Below, piece by piece: positions 20,894 through 28,236 of a DNA stretch of 43,724 nucleotides. The stretch is from Candidatus Binatia bacterium. Lineage in GTDB: Bacteria > Desulfobacterota_B > Binatia > UBA9968 > JAJDTQ01. The stretch lies in contig JAJDTQ010000141.1 in NCBI GenBank assembly GCA_022827045.1, positions 1-43,724 of the forward strand, written 5' to 3'. The notes under the pieces are model-generated. The model ran no database searches. It was given only the letters and a program-made list of their open reading frames with translations, and was not told where the DNA came from. Position 1 is the stretch's first letter, and each line of letters opens with the position of its first letter. The translations under genes and the position numbers were made by a program.

Positions 20894-20979
20894 CGGATGC
20901 CTCTCCATATTCCAAATCTAACACTGTGGGGCGGGGATAAGAAACGAAAAGCGACCGGTGACGGCCGCGCCGGCTCCCC

Positions 20980-22671
20980 TTATCGGCGCCGCAGGACGAA
21001 GTACCGGTCTCCGCCGGCCATCAACTCCTTCACCACCTGAAGCTGCCAATCGCTGTTGGCCGGGCCGTAAATCGTCTCCGCGGCGTCGCCGGCCAGAAGC
21101 ACGGCGGAGCCCGGATGGTCCCGCAGGAAGCGCTCGATCGCATCTTCGGTGTCCAGAAGCTCCACGTTGCGCCGCGAATAGAACCCGAACGCGGCCATCT
21201 TGGCCCGTCCCCGGCGCGGATTGGCCAGCCCGACCACGGTTTCCGAACCGATGTTACCCGCTATCCAGCGTCCCGCCGGCTCGTAGGTCTTGACCGGATT
21301 GAACCGGGGCATGAACCAGCACGACACGAGGAAATAGATTGGGACGATACCGATGGCGAGCCGGCACAATGCCCGCGACAGGTCGGGGTAACGCCGCGCG
21401 CGCAGGACCCAAAGGCCCGCGGCGACGCTCACGAAACCGATCCCGAGACTCGGCGCCCGAAGACTCCTGGCAACCGCCGTCTCCGACGGATCCAGCGCGA
21501 GCCGCTGCACCAGCAGGTCCACGCCCAAGGCCGCCGACAGCAGGATGCCGCCCAGGAGGACCGGCAGGGAACCCGCGAGCACGGCCGCGACCGTGGCGAA
21601 GCGCCGCTCGAGCCCGCCGGACCCGGCCTGTCCGCCGACGACCGACGCGACCCACTGGCCGACGAAGAGAGCGGCCGCCGGGTAGGCAGGCAGCAGATAC
21701 AGTTGGCGCTTGGTCGCGGCAACGGAAAGGAACGCGAAGAATACCCCGACCCACCACAGCAACAACTGCTGCCGGGGGTCGCTCCAGGCGCGCTTGCGCC
21801 AGATCCACCACAACGCCAACGGCAACAGCAGGCTCCAGGGCGCCATGTCGGGCCATATCGTCGCGGCGTAGTAGTAAACGGGCCGGGCATGCCCGCGAGC
21901 TCCGCTTGCGAAACGTACCGCGTTCTGCTGCCACAGCTCCTGCAGGATGTTGCTCGCGCCGGTTTGATACGCGCACGTGATGAACCACGCCAGGTACAGC
22001 GCCAGGCTCACCAGGGCGAGGGGAGCCAGCATGACGAGCGGACGCCACTCCCGCCGTGCGCCATGCCACAGGCACAGCACCAGGCCGGGAAGCAGGAGTC
22101 CCAAAGGACCCTTCGTCAGCATGGCCAGGCCGAACAGGACGAACCCCGCGACCCTCGCCGGCAACCACGGCTCCAGGCCGGCGCCGGAAGCGTAGACCAC
22201 GAGCCCCGAGGCGATGAACAGGCTGAACAGCATGTCCGGACGGTAGCCGACGGCCTGGAACGCGAACTGGGGGAACGTCAACAGCACGAAACCCGCCCAC
22301 AGCCCGGCGCAAGGCCCGAACCAACGCGAGCCCATGGCGCAAGTGACAAGCGCCAGGACAATGGCGCCCAGGGCCGAGGACAACCGCAACGACACCTCGC
22401 TCATGGCGCCGAGCATGGCGGAGAAGAGGGAGCCCGCCCAGTAGATCAACGGCGGATAGTCGAGCCACACGACCCCCATGCGGCGCGGCACGATCCAGTC
22501 CCCGCTCAGGTGCATGGCGAGGGCGGTCTGGGCGACGTTGGGCTCGTTGGGAAACCACAGGTCGCGCAACCCGAGGCAGGTTACGTAAAGGACCGTTCCA
22601 AGGGAGGCCAGGAAGAAATAGCGGTGACGCTCGAGAGCGCTCAAAGACGCGTTAGTGTCCTGTTCGGCCAA
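20980..22671 (-). CDS. GT39/ArnT-like membrane glycosyltransferase
   Basis: The 563-residue, strongly hydrophobic protein has about a dozen membrane segments. After a first segment (YFFLASLGTVLYVTCLGL) comes LRDLWFPNEPNVAQTALAMHLSGDWIVP, the catalytic periplasmic loop with its acidic pair, then LDYPPLIYWAGSL, as in ArnT/PMT proteins that transfer sugars from polyprenyl-phosphate carriers. The acceptor is unknown. The start is uncertain: the longest frame opens at a TTG inside a 26-bp mini copy of the palindromic element, and a TTG at 22644 is possible; no ribosome site or ATG is seen before the first membrane segment. The element may have displaced the native 5' end. Confidence 0.82.
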   Translation of the reverse strand: MAEQDTNASLSALERHRYFFLASLGTVLYVTCLGLRDLWFPNEPNVAQTALAMHLSGDWIVPRRMGVVWLDYPPLIYWAGSLFSAMLGAMSEVSLRLSSALGAIVLALVTCAMGSRWFGPCAGLWAGFVLLTFPQFAFQAVGYRPDMLFSLFIASGLVVYASGAGLEPWLPARVAGFVLFGLAMLTKGPLGLLLPGLVLCLWHGARREWRPLVMLAPLALVSLALYLAWFITCAYQTGASNILQELWQQNAVRFASGARGHARPVYYYAATIWPDMAPWSLLLPLALWWIWRKRAWSDPRQQLLLWWVGVFFAFLSVAATKRQLYLLPAYPAAALFVGQWVASVVGGQAGSGGLERRFATVAAVLAGSLPVLLGGILLSAALGVDLLVQRLALDPSETAVARSLRAPSLGIGFVSVAAGLWVLRARRYPDLSRALCRLAIGIVPIYFLVSCWFMPRFNPVKTYEPAGRWIAGNIGSETVVGLANPRRGRAKMAAFGFYSRRNVELLDTEDAIERFLRDHPGSAVLLAGDAAETIYGPANSDWQLQVVKELMAGGDRYFVLRRR

Positions 22672-22678
22672 GACACTA
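22653..22678. mobile_element. 26-bp mini copy of the palindromic element
   Basis: Only the two outer ends remain: TAGTGTCCTGTT at the left and CCAAGACACTA at the right, pairing over 7 bp, with TA at each edge. It separates the GT39 gene and the cyclodeaminase gene and supplies the stop codon (TAG) of the latter. It looks like a deletion derivative. Confidence 0.7.
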
Positions 22679-23719
22679 GAACTCCGTGCCGACGCCGGCC
22701 GCCCGGGCCTTGTCGTGGGCCAACCGTGCCAGCGCCATGTATCCCACGCCCTGATCGCTGTTCTGCTTGAAGAGGGTGACGTCCCGATCGCTCCGGCGTC
22801 CCTGGACCTTGCCGGTCACCAGGGCGCTCAGGTCCTTGACGTCCTCCCAGGTAATCACGCCGTTCTGCACGGGTTCCAGCAGGTCGCCCTGCTCGTCCTG
22901 GATACCCTGCTGAACGAGGGTCGCCACGATCACGTCGGCCCGGGCCAGCACCTCGTCATCCAGCTCCCGGCGCGGGCGGCTCACCAGCCCTTCCATCAAG
23001 AGCTCCTTGTTGCTGCCGACGATGGAGGTGACGTGGACCCCCTCCTGGAGCCACCGCCCGAAGACCACGGGGAAATTGCTGCCGGTGGCGCAGACGATGA
23101 TGTCCACGTTCCAGGCCGCGTCTTCGGGCCGTTCCACGGGCTTGAGCTCCGCGTCCACGTAGGGTTGCATGGTTTCGCAGAAGGCGCGCCGGTTGCCGGC
23201 GTCGCGGCTGTAGACCTTGACCTCCGTGATGGGCCGGATGGCGCACATGGCCTCCAGGTGGCGCCGGGCCTGGCGCCCGCTGCCGAAGATCCCCAGCACG
23301 CGGGCGTCCTCCCGCGCCATGCGCCGGGTGCCGACGGCGCTGGTGATGGCGGTCTCGGTGGCGAACTCGTCTTCCGCGGTCTGGCGCCGGTAAAGCGGCG
23401 GGCAACCGGCGATGACGGCCAGCAGCTCGCCGGTCTCGCTGTCGTAGCTGACGTAGACCCGCTTCCCCACCGCCCCGTAGCTCTGGTCCTCGGCGGTGTA
23501 GTTGTGGCGTTCGTAGTGGACGAAGGTCCCGGCCACCCCCAGGAGCACGCAGCCACCGGAATGAACGGTAATGCGGCGGTTGTCCGCCAGCATCCGCTGG
23601 CGCGGCAGGCTGAAGATGGGGTGGTCCACCTGCGAGGCGAACCCCTTCTCCATGGCGTCGACGGCCTCGGTGATGGAGATGAGGCCCTCGAGCTCTTCAG
23701 CCTTGATGAACAGTGCCAT
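22676..23719 (-). CDS. Ornithine cyclodeaminase / mu-crystallin family protein
   Basis: The 347-residue product starts MALFIKAEELEGLISITEAVDAMEKGF and has the family blocks HSGGCVLLGVAGTFVHYE, LLAVIAGCPPLYRRQTAE, TSAVGTRRMARED, the Rossmann turn LGIFGSGRQARRHLEAM, VVFGRWLQEGVHVTSIVGS and DEVLARADVIVATLV. The family includes ornithine cyclodeaminase, alanine dehydrogenase and pyrroline carboxylate or imine reductases; I cannot choose. ATG 23719 is used because everything upstream in frame is translation of element copy B, a likely trap for automatic annotation. The stop codon comes from the mini element at 22653-22678. Confidence 0.87.
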   Translation of the reverse strand: MALFIKAEELEGLISITEAVDAMEKGFASQVDHPIFSLPRQRMLADNRRITVHSGGCVLLGVAGTFVHYERHNYTAEDQSYGAVGKRVYVSYDSETGELLAVIAGCPPLYRRQTAEDEFATETAITSAVGTRRMAREDARVLGIFGSGRQARRHLEAMCAIRPITEVKVYSRDAGNRRAFCETMQPYVDAELKPVERPEDAAWNVDIIVCATGSNFPVVFGRWLQEGVHVTSIVGSNKELLMEGLVSRPRRELDDEVLARADVIVATLVQQGIQDEQGDLLEPVQNGVITWEDVKDLSALVTGKVQGRRSDRDVTLFKQNSDQGVGYMALARLAHDKARAAGVGTEF

Positions 23720-23722
23720 GGT

Positions 23723-23885
23723 TAGTGTCCTGTCCGGTAATGTCGTGCCATAATCTGCTGGTCTGTTTCGCCGTCGTCTGCGTTGCTCTTCCTCGCGTGG
23801 TGCCTGCCACTGCTCGTCATCGCGCCTTGCCGACAACGAAAAATCCTGCGCATCTTATGGCACGACATTACCGGACAGGACACTA
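23723..23885. mobile_element. Palindromic 163-bp element, copy B
   Basis: TA pairs lie at both edges, and the arms are perfectly complementary over 31 bp. The inner 18 bases of the left arm are GGTAATGTCGTGCCATAA, different from copy A at 15 of 18 aligned positions, while the core is nearly identical. It lies 11 bp after the hydrolase gene's stop (reading leftward) and three bases upstream of the cyclodeaminase ATG. Confidence 0.9.
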
Positions 23886-23896
23886 GCGCGGCGGCG

Positions 23897-24745
23897 TTAC
23901 CGGTGGGCCCGGGTGAACTCCAGCGCGCGCTCGCACACGTTCTCGGTGGTCTGGTCCGGCGGCATGACGTTCCAGAACTCCCCGTTGGGCAAGCATTCGC
24001 GCAGGTAGTGAGCCCCGGAGGTGGCGTGGGAGGGATCGTCCCCCGGCATGATGACCGCCGGCGCCTTGATGCCCATGACCTCCTCGGGCGTGGCGCCGGT
24101 GGCGGTGTCGCGGTCGAACAGGTCCGGGCCGCTGGTGGCGATGATGCCCATGTAGCGCTCGGGGTCTTCGTCGGCGAAGCGCTCGGCGAACCCGCTGTCC
24201 CGGGCGATGACCGAGGCCCAGGGGCCGGACTCGGGGTCGGTCCAGAAGGTCGTCCCCTTGGAGGCCCGGTCGACGACACCCTGCATGCCGTTCTCCCGCA
24301 CGAAGTTCAGGTGGGCGGCGAAGCGCGCCTGGCTCGCCGTCTTCCAGCGGTATCCGCCCACCGGCCAGTGCAGGATCATGCCGCGGGTCGCCTCCGGGTA
24401 GTTGACGCCGAAGGAAAGGGCCACCGAGCAGCCCATGCAACCGCCCATGACGAAGGCCGAATCGATTCCAAGGTGGTCCAGGAGCTGTTTGCCCTCGCGT
24501 GCGTACGCGGTCCAGGTGAGACGTTCCACCCGCCCGCCGGATTGTCCCGCCTCGCGCCGGTCGTAGGCGATCACCTGGTGCTCCGAACCGAGTCTGGCCA
24601 GGGCGTCGATGCCGGTCCAGGCGCTGGCCACCCGCCACTTCTCGATGGTGGAATCGAACCCGCCGGGCGCGAACATGAGGAGCGGCGGACCGGAGCCGCA
24701 GGTTTCGTAGTAGATCTCGATACCGTCGATGACAGCAGTGCCCAT
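23897..24745 (-). CDS. Alpha/beta hydrolase with Cys at the nucleophile-elbow position
   Basis: The 282-residue protein has the canonical order: an oxyanion-hole block (PPLLMFAPGGFDS), VIAYDRREAGQSGGR, then the nucleophile elbow FVMGGCMGCSVALSFG. The motif G-x-Nuc-x-G here has Cys103 (G101-G-C103-M-G105), where most members have Ser. A late block (APAVIMPGDDPSHATSGAHYL) supplies the usual acid, and a His should lie near the C-terminus. Cys nucleophiles are known in dienelactone hydrolase. Substrate unknown. The ATG at 24745 has GGAGGAAC before it. It is divergent from the amidohydrolase at 24972, with a 226-bp promoter region between, and may share its pathway. Confidence 0.85.
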   Translation of the reverse strand: MGTAVIDGIEIYYETCGSGPPLLMFAPGGFDSTIEKWRVASAWTGIDALARLGSEHQVIAYDRREAGQSGGRVERLTWTAYAREGKQLLDHLGIDSAFVMGGCMGCSVALSFGVNYPEATRGMILHWPVGGYRWKTASQARFAAHLNFVRENGMQGVVDRASKGTTFWTDPESGPWASVIARDSGFAERFADEDPERYMGIIATSGPDLFDRDTATGATPEEVMGIKAPAVIMPGDDPSHATSGAHYLRECLPNGEFWNVMPPDQTTENVCERALEFTRAHR

Positions 24746-24890
24746 GAAGTTCCTCCGGACAAGCCCGTCAACGCTTGCAAACGCGCGGTGACAGGGCTTT
24801 CATGATGTTGCCTCACGATTAGCCCAACCGCGCAACCCAGTCAAATTCACGGCCCGGCAGCGCGCCATCCGCGTTGCGTACACTGGAGCA

Positions 24891-24920
24891 TTGACCCCGT
24901 TGACGGTGGGGTCCTATAAT
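24891..24920 (+). promoter_or_regulatory. Strong promoter with operator-like palindrome, upstream of amidohydrolase
   Basis: TTGACC (24891-24896) and a perfect TATAAT (24915-24920) have 18-bp spacing. An inverted repeat GACCCC (24893-24898) and GGGGTC (24908-24913), 9-nt spacer, fills the space between them, as repressor operators often do. It serves the gene at 24972. Confidence 0.7.
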
Positions 24921-24971
24921 CCCCGCTTCAACATCGAGCGGCCGGCCGCGCCGGCGCCACGGGAGGAACCC

Positions 24972-25901
24972 ATGCTGATCGACTGGCATTCGCACCATAC
25001 CGCCCCGGAACTGGTGAACGCGTTTCGGCAGAAGGCCGGGAAAGCACCGAAGGTCGACGACTACGACTCGGCCGACTTCGAGAAGAGGTTGGCGGAGCTG
25101 GACGAGGCGGGAATCGACTTCCAGCTCGTCAGCCAAGGCGCCAGCGAAGACGCCGACCAACTCGATGGAGCCGACGCCATGGAGATGGCACGGCTTTCCA
25201 ACGACGTGCTGGCGGAGCGCATCGGCGGCCACACGGACCGGTTCTCGGGCATCACCGCCCTGTCGTTCAAGAACATCGAGGCATCGGTGGAAGAGATCGA
25301 GCGAATGGTATCCCGGGGCTTCAAGGCGGTGCTCATCTACCCGCGGGTGGATGGCGAGATGAAGGTGGACCTGCCCGAGATCGATCCCGTCTTCGCCAAG
25401 GTGTCGGAGCTCGGTCTGCCGCTATTCCTGCACGGCAGCGGCAACGCCAAGGACCCGACCCTCCAGCGGCTCGAGGACGGCGGCGCCGGCGTCTCCTACG
25501 CCGTGCTGTCGGACGCGAGCGTGAACGAATGCGTGATGCGCATGATCGCCGGCGGCGTCTTCGACCGCCATCCGAACCTCAAGGTGGTCATACGGAGCGG
25601 CGGCGGCGGCATCCCCCTGCTGGTGCAGAGGATGTCCTGGAAGCACAAGGGCCCGGCCGGCGACAAGCGCTACTCCGACATCTTCCTCGAACACTTCCTC
25701 ATCGACACGGCCAGCGTCCGGCCCAAGGCCCTTCCCTTTCTCACCGACGTGATGGGATCCGGCGGCGTGGTCTTCGGGTCGGACTACTGCGGCGGACTCG
25801 GTCCTCTCAAAAGGGCGCTGGCCGTCGTGGACGAGCAGGAGAACGCGTCGGAGGTTCGCTCCTCGACGGAGCGGATCTCGCGCGAGCTACTGGGGATGTA
25901 G
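24972..25901 (+). CDS. Amidohydrolase family 2 (PF04909, ACMSD-like) hydrolase or decarboxylase
   Basis: The 309-residue protein begins MLIDWHSHHTAPELV; H6-x-H8 are the first metal ligands. It continues SGITALSFKNIEASVEEIERMV, AVLIYPRVDGEM, PLFLHGSG (third metal-ligand His), GGVFDRHPNLKVVIRSGGGGIP and VVFGSDYCGG, where D271 is the expected metal-activating Asp. The family includes ACMSD and aromatic-acid decarboxylases. GGGAGGAA lies just before ATG 24972; the frame reaches upstream to 24891, but that overlaps the promoter. It is divergent from the hydrolase gene. Confidence 0.88.
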   Translation: MLIDWHSHHTAPELVNAFRQKAGKAPKVDDYDSADFEKRLAELDEAGIDFQLVSQGASEDADQLDGADAMEMARLSNDVLAERIGGHTDRFSGITALSFKNIEASVEEIERMVSRGFKAVLIYPRVDGEMKVDLPEIDPVFAKVSELGLPLFLHGSGNAKDPTLQRLEDGGAGVSYAVLSDASVNECVMRMIAGGVFDRHPNLKVVIRSGGGGIPLLVQRMSWKHKGPAGDKRYSDIFLEHFLIDTASVRPKALPFLTDVMGSGGVVFGSDYCGGLGPLKRALAVVDEQENASEVRSSTERISRELLGM

Positions 25902-25919
25902 TCGGTCGCGGTGAACCCG

Positions 25920-25945
25920 CGGGGGCGACCGCCGGTCGCCCCTAC
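25920..25945. repeat. GGGGCGACC / GGTCGCCCC palindromic repeat
   Basis: GGGGGCGACC-GCC-GGTCGCCCCTAC between the converging amidohydrolase and LLM genes is another copy of the short palindrome at 14242 and 41145. It may help end both transcripts. Confidence 0.65.
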
Positions 25946-25971
25946 CCGGATAGTTCTCCCCCGGAAGATTG

Positions 25972-26877
25972 TCAGGCCCTCACCTCCGCGGCGAATACTT
26001 CGAGGGTTCGCAGGAAGCTCGCGTGCGACAGGGTCGCCATGTCCAGCACGATGTGCTCCACGCCCGCTTCCTCGAACTCGGCAACGCGATCCCGGATCAG
26101 CGAAGGGTCCCCCTTGAACGGCGTGTTGCCGGCACGGCCCGCATAGGGCCCCACCGGCTCCGAGACCCCTTCGACGAGGAGATTCGCACGCAGCGACATG
26201 GCCGGCACCCGCTCGATATTCCGCCGCTCGCACAGCCTGGCCATGTAGGCTCTCCCCTCCTTCATCTCCTCCGCCGTGAGCCCGATGGGATGCCACCCGT
26301 CGCCCAACTCCACCGCCCGACGCATGGCGCGCTTGCTCCGCCCGCCGATCCAGATGGGAGGACCGGGCCGCTGCACCGGCCGCGGCGAGGTATAGACCTT
26401 GTCGAAGTGGAAGTACCCGCCGCTGAAACTCGTCCGGTCGTGTGTCCATATCTCGCGGATGATCCGCAGGTACTCGTCGCTCACATCCCCGCGCTCCTCG
26501 AAGCGCGCCCCCAAGGCGTCGAACTCACCTTCCATGTAACCGGCGGCCGCACCGAAGATAACCCTTCCACCCGACAACACATCGATGCTTGCCAGCATCT
26601 TGGCCATGACCACAGGATTGCGGTACGCCAACACGATAATGCTGCTGCCGAGCAACGCCCGCTTCGACACCGCGGCCAGAAAACTGAACACCGTAAAGGC
26701 CTCCAGCATGTGCTCGCGATAGATCAACTGCGCCTCACGCACCCCTTCCGGGATCACGACGTGGTCGGTCACCCAGATGGAATCGAACCCCAGCCGCTCG
26801 ATCGCCTCCACCGCCTCCACCAGCTCGGCGCCGCCAACCTCCCGCCCGTAATGCGTAAGACACACCCCGAACTTCAT
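25972..26877 (-). CDS. LLM-class (luciferase-like), probably F420-dependent oxidoreductase
   Basis: The 301-residue TIM-barrel protein starts MKFGVCLTHYG and has AVEAIERLGFDSIWVTDHVVIP, VSKRALLGSSIIVLAYRNPVVMAKMLASIDVLSGGRVIFGAAAGYMEGEFDAL-type sequence, then PGPPIWIGGRSKRAMRRAVELGDGWHPI. This is the pattern of F420-dependent LLM enzymes (TIGR03619-like) rather than of flavin monooxygenases with a distinct partner. F420 synthesis genes in the same window support F420 use, though binding is inferred. ATG 26877 is preceded by AAGGGA at normal spacing; an in-frame GTG lies at 26892. Substrate unknown. Confidence 0.85.
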   Translation of the reverse strand: MKFGVCLTHYGREVGGAELVEAVEAIERLGFDSIWVTDHVVIPEGVREAQLIYREHMLEAFTVFSFLAAVSKRALLGSSIIVLAYRNPVVMAKMLASIDVLSGGRVIFGAAAGYMEGEFDALGARFEERGDVSDEYLRIIREIWTHDRTSFSGGYFHFDKVYTSPRPVQRPGPPIWIGGRSKRAMRRAVELGDGWHPIGLTAEEMKEGRAYMARLCERRNIERVPAMSLRANLLVEGVSEPVGPYAGRAGNTPFKGDPSLIRDRVAEFEEAGVEHIVLDMATLSHASFLRTLEVFAAEVRA

Positions 26878-26892
26878 GGAATCCCTTCCCAC

Positions 26893-27041
26893 AGGAGCCT
26901 GTCCGCATGTCCTTCGACTTCGCGACGCTCAGGACGAACGGAAACGGACTATCACAACCGTATATCTCAAGGCCCTCGACAGGCTTGTCGAAGACTCAGT
27001 GACGCACCGAGGGCAGGGAGGGCGGCGCCGACCGCCCCTAC
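26893..27041. repeat. Intergenic repeat remnants (CTCAGGACGAACGG type and GC palindrome)
   Basis: The LLM-glyoxalase gap holds CTTCGACTTCGCGACGCTC and CTCAGGACGAACGG, a palindromic CTCGACAGGCTTGTCGAAG (26976-26994), and GGGCGG-CGCCGA-CCGCCC near its end. These resemble common interspersed bacterial repeats. No gene is seen. Confidence 0.45.
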
Positions 27042-27424
27042 TCTTTCCGCGTGGTCAACTCGATCTTGTAGCCGTTGGGATCCTCGATGAACGCGATCAC
27101 CCCGCCGCCGTGCTTCATGGGACCCGCGTCGCGGGTGATCTTGACCCCCTTATCGCGCAGGTCGTCGCAGGTAGCGTACACGTCGGGCACTCCGATGGCG
27201 ATATGCCCGAAGCCGTCGCCGACGTCGTATTCGTGAGTATCCCAGTTGTAGGTCAACTCGATGACGGCGTTATCCTCCTCGGAGCCGTAACCGACGAAGG
27301 TATTGGTGAAGCGCCCGGACTCGTAGTCCTTTTGCTTCAGGACCTTCATCCCCAATCCGTCGCAATAGAACTTGAGGCTCTCGTCCAGGTGCTTGACCCG
27401 GATCATGGTGTGAACGATTCTCAT
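27038..27424 (-). CDS. gloA: Lactoylglutathione lyase (glyoxalase I), VOC family
   Basis: Glyoxalase I isomerises the hemithioacetal of methylglyoxal and a thiol. The 128-residue single-domain VOC protein starts MRIVHTMIRVKHLDESLKFY and has the four metal ligands in the expected places: His5, the Glu in NAVIELTYNW, the His in GFGHIAIGV and the C-terminal Glu in DPNGYKIEL. Length matches bacterial GloA. ATG 27424 has AAGGAGA seven bases upstream; sequence further upstream in this frame is element copy C. Whether the organism uses glutathione or another thiol is not shown. Confidence 0.9.
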   Translation of the reverse strand: MRIVHTMIRVKHLDESLKFYCDGLGMKVLKQKDYESGRFTNTFVGYGSEEDNAVIELTYNWDTHEYDVGDGFGHIAIGVPDVYATCDDLRDKGVKITRDAGPMKHGGGVIAFIEDPNGYKIELTTRKE

Positions 27425-27439
27425 GGGATTCTCCTTTTC

Positions 27440-27602
27440 TAGCGTCGTATCCCGTAAATTGCTGCGATAATTTGCTGGTCTTTTTCGCCGTCGGCCGCGT
27501 TGCTCTTCCTCGCGTGGTGCCCGCCACTGCTCGTCATCGCGCCTTGCCGACAGCAAAAAATCCTGCGCAACTTATCACAGCAATTTACGGGACACGACAC
27601 TA
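27440..27602. mobile_element. Palindromic 163-bp element, copy C
   Basis: TA lies at both edges. The inner 18 bases of the left arm are CGTAAATTGCTGCGATAA. The two 31-bp arms differ at three positions, all transitions; each would be a G-U pair in RNA read from the minus strand, the direction of both flanking genes. The right edge supplies the stop of the phosphatase gene. The core is nearly identical to copies A and B. Confidence 0.9.
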
Positions 27603-28220
27603 CGCCGACTCGCGAACCTGCGAGGGCGTGGCCACCGCCTCCCGGATCTCCCAGCCCCCCGCCCGCGTGAAGCTCACGTGGCTGAAGTCGCAGGGTTTCA
27701 GGTGAAAGGTGCGGTAATGGTTCAGCGAGGTCCGGCTGATCCTGCACAGTACGGAAACGATGGGGAAGGTGTGGCTGACCACGACGATGCTGTCTTCGGC
27801 GTCGTGATTCTCCACGATGCGGTTGAGCGCGGACCAGGTCCGGCGTTCCACGTCGATCAGGCGCTCCCCTCCCGGGAGCACCACCGCCAACGGCTGCGAA
27901 CGCCACAACTCGATCAGCTCCGCGAACCGCTCCCGCACCTCGACGAAGGTCAGCCCTTCCATCTCGCCGTGGTCGAGCTCGCGCAGGTCGGGTTCGATGT
28001 TCACGGCGACGTCATGGGGCTCACCGACGATTTCGGCGGTCTGCCGGGCGCGCCGCAGATCGCTGGAGTAGACCGCGTCGATGCGGCGCCGGCTCAAATG
28101 CGCGGCGACCTCACCGGCCTGCCGGTGACCGGTCTCGTTGAGCTCGATGTCCGAGCTGCCCTGGCAGCGGCCCTCCCGGTTCCAGCGGGTCTCGCCGTGA
28201 CGTAGCAGGAATATCTGCAT
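27600..28220 (-). CDS. Histidine phosphatase family protein (phosphoglycerate mutase-like)
   Basis: The 206-residue protein opens MQIFLLRHGETRWNREGRCQG, with the catalytic R7-H8-G-E motif. Later blocks include YSSDLRRARQTAEIVGE, LRELDHGEMEGLTF and SIVVVSHTFPIVSVLCRI with the second catalytic His. The family holds cofactor-dependent phosphoglycerate mutases, alpha-ribazole phosphatases and broad phosphatases; this length and the GEMEGLT block are common to all, so no finer call is made. Its TAG stop comes from the end of element copy C. It follows ppiD by 16 bp and is probably co-transcribed with it. Confidence 0.85.
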   Translation of the reverse strand: MQIFLLRHGETRWNREGRCQGSSDIELNETGHRQAGEVAAHLSRRRIDAVYSSDLRRARQTAEIVGEPHDVAVNIEPDLRELDHGEMEGLTFVEVRERFAELIELWRSQPLAVVLPGGERLIDVERRTWSALNRIVENHDAEDSIVVVSHTFPIVSVLCRISRTSLNHYRTFHLKPCDFSHVSFTRAGGWEIREAVATPSQVRESA

Positions 28221-28236
28221 GGCAGGGGTCGACGCG

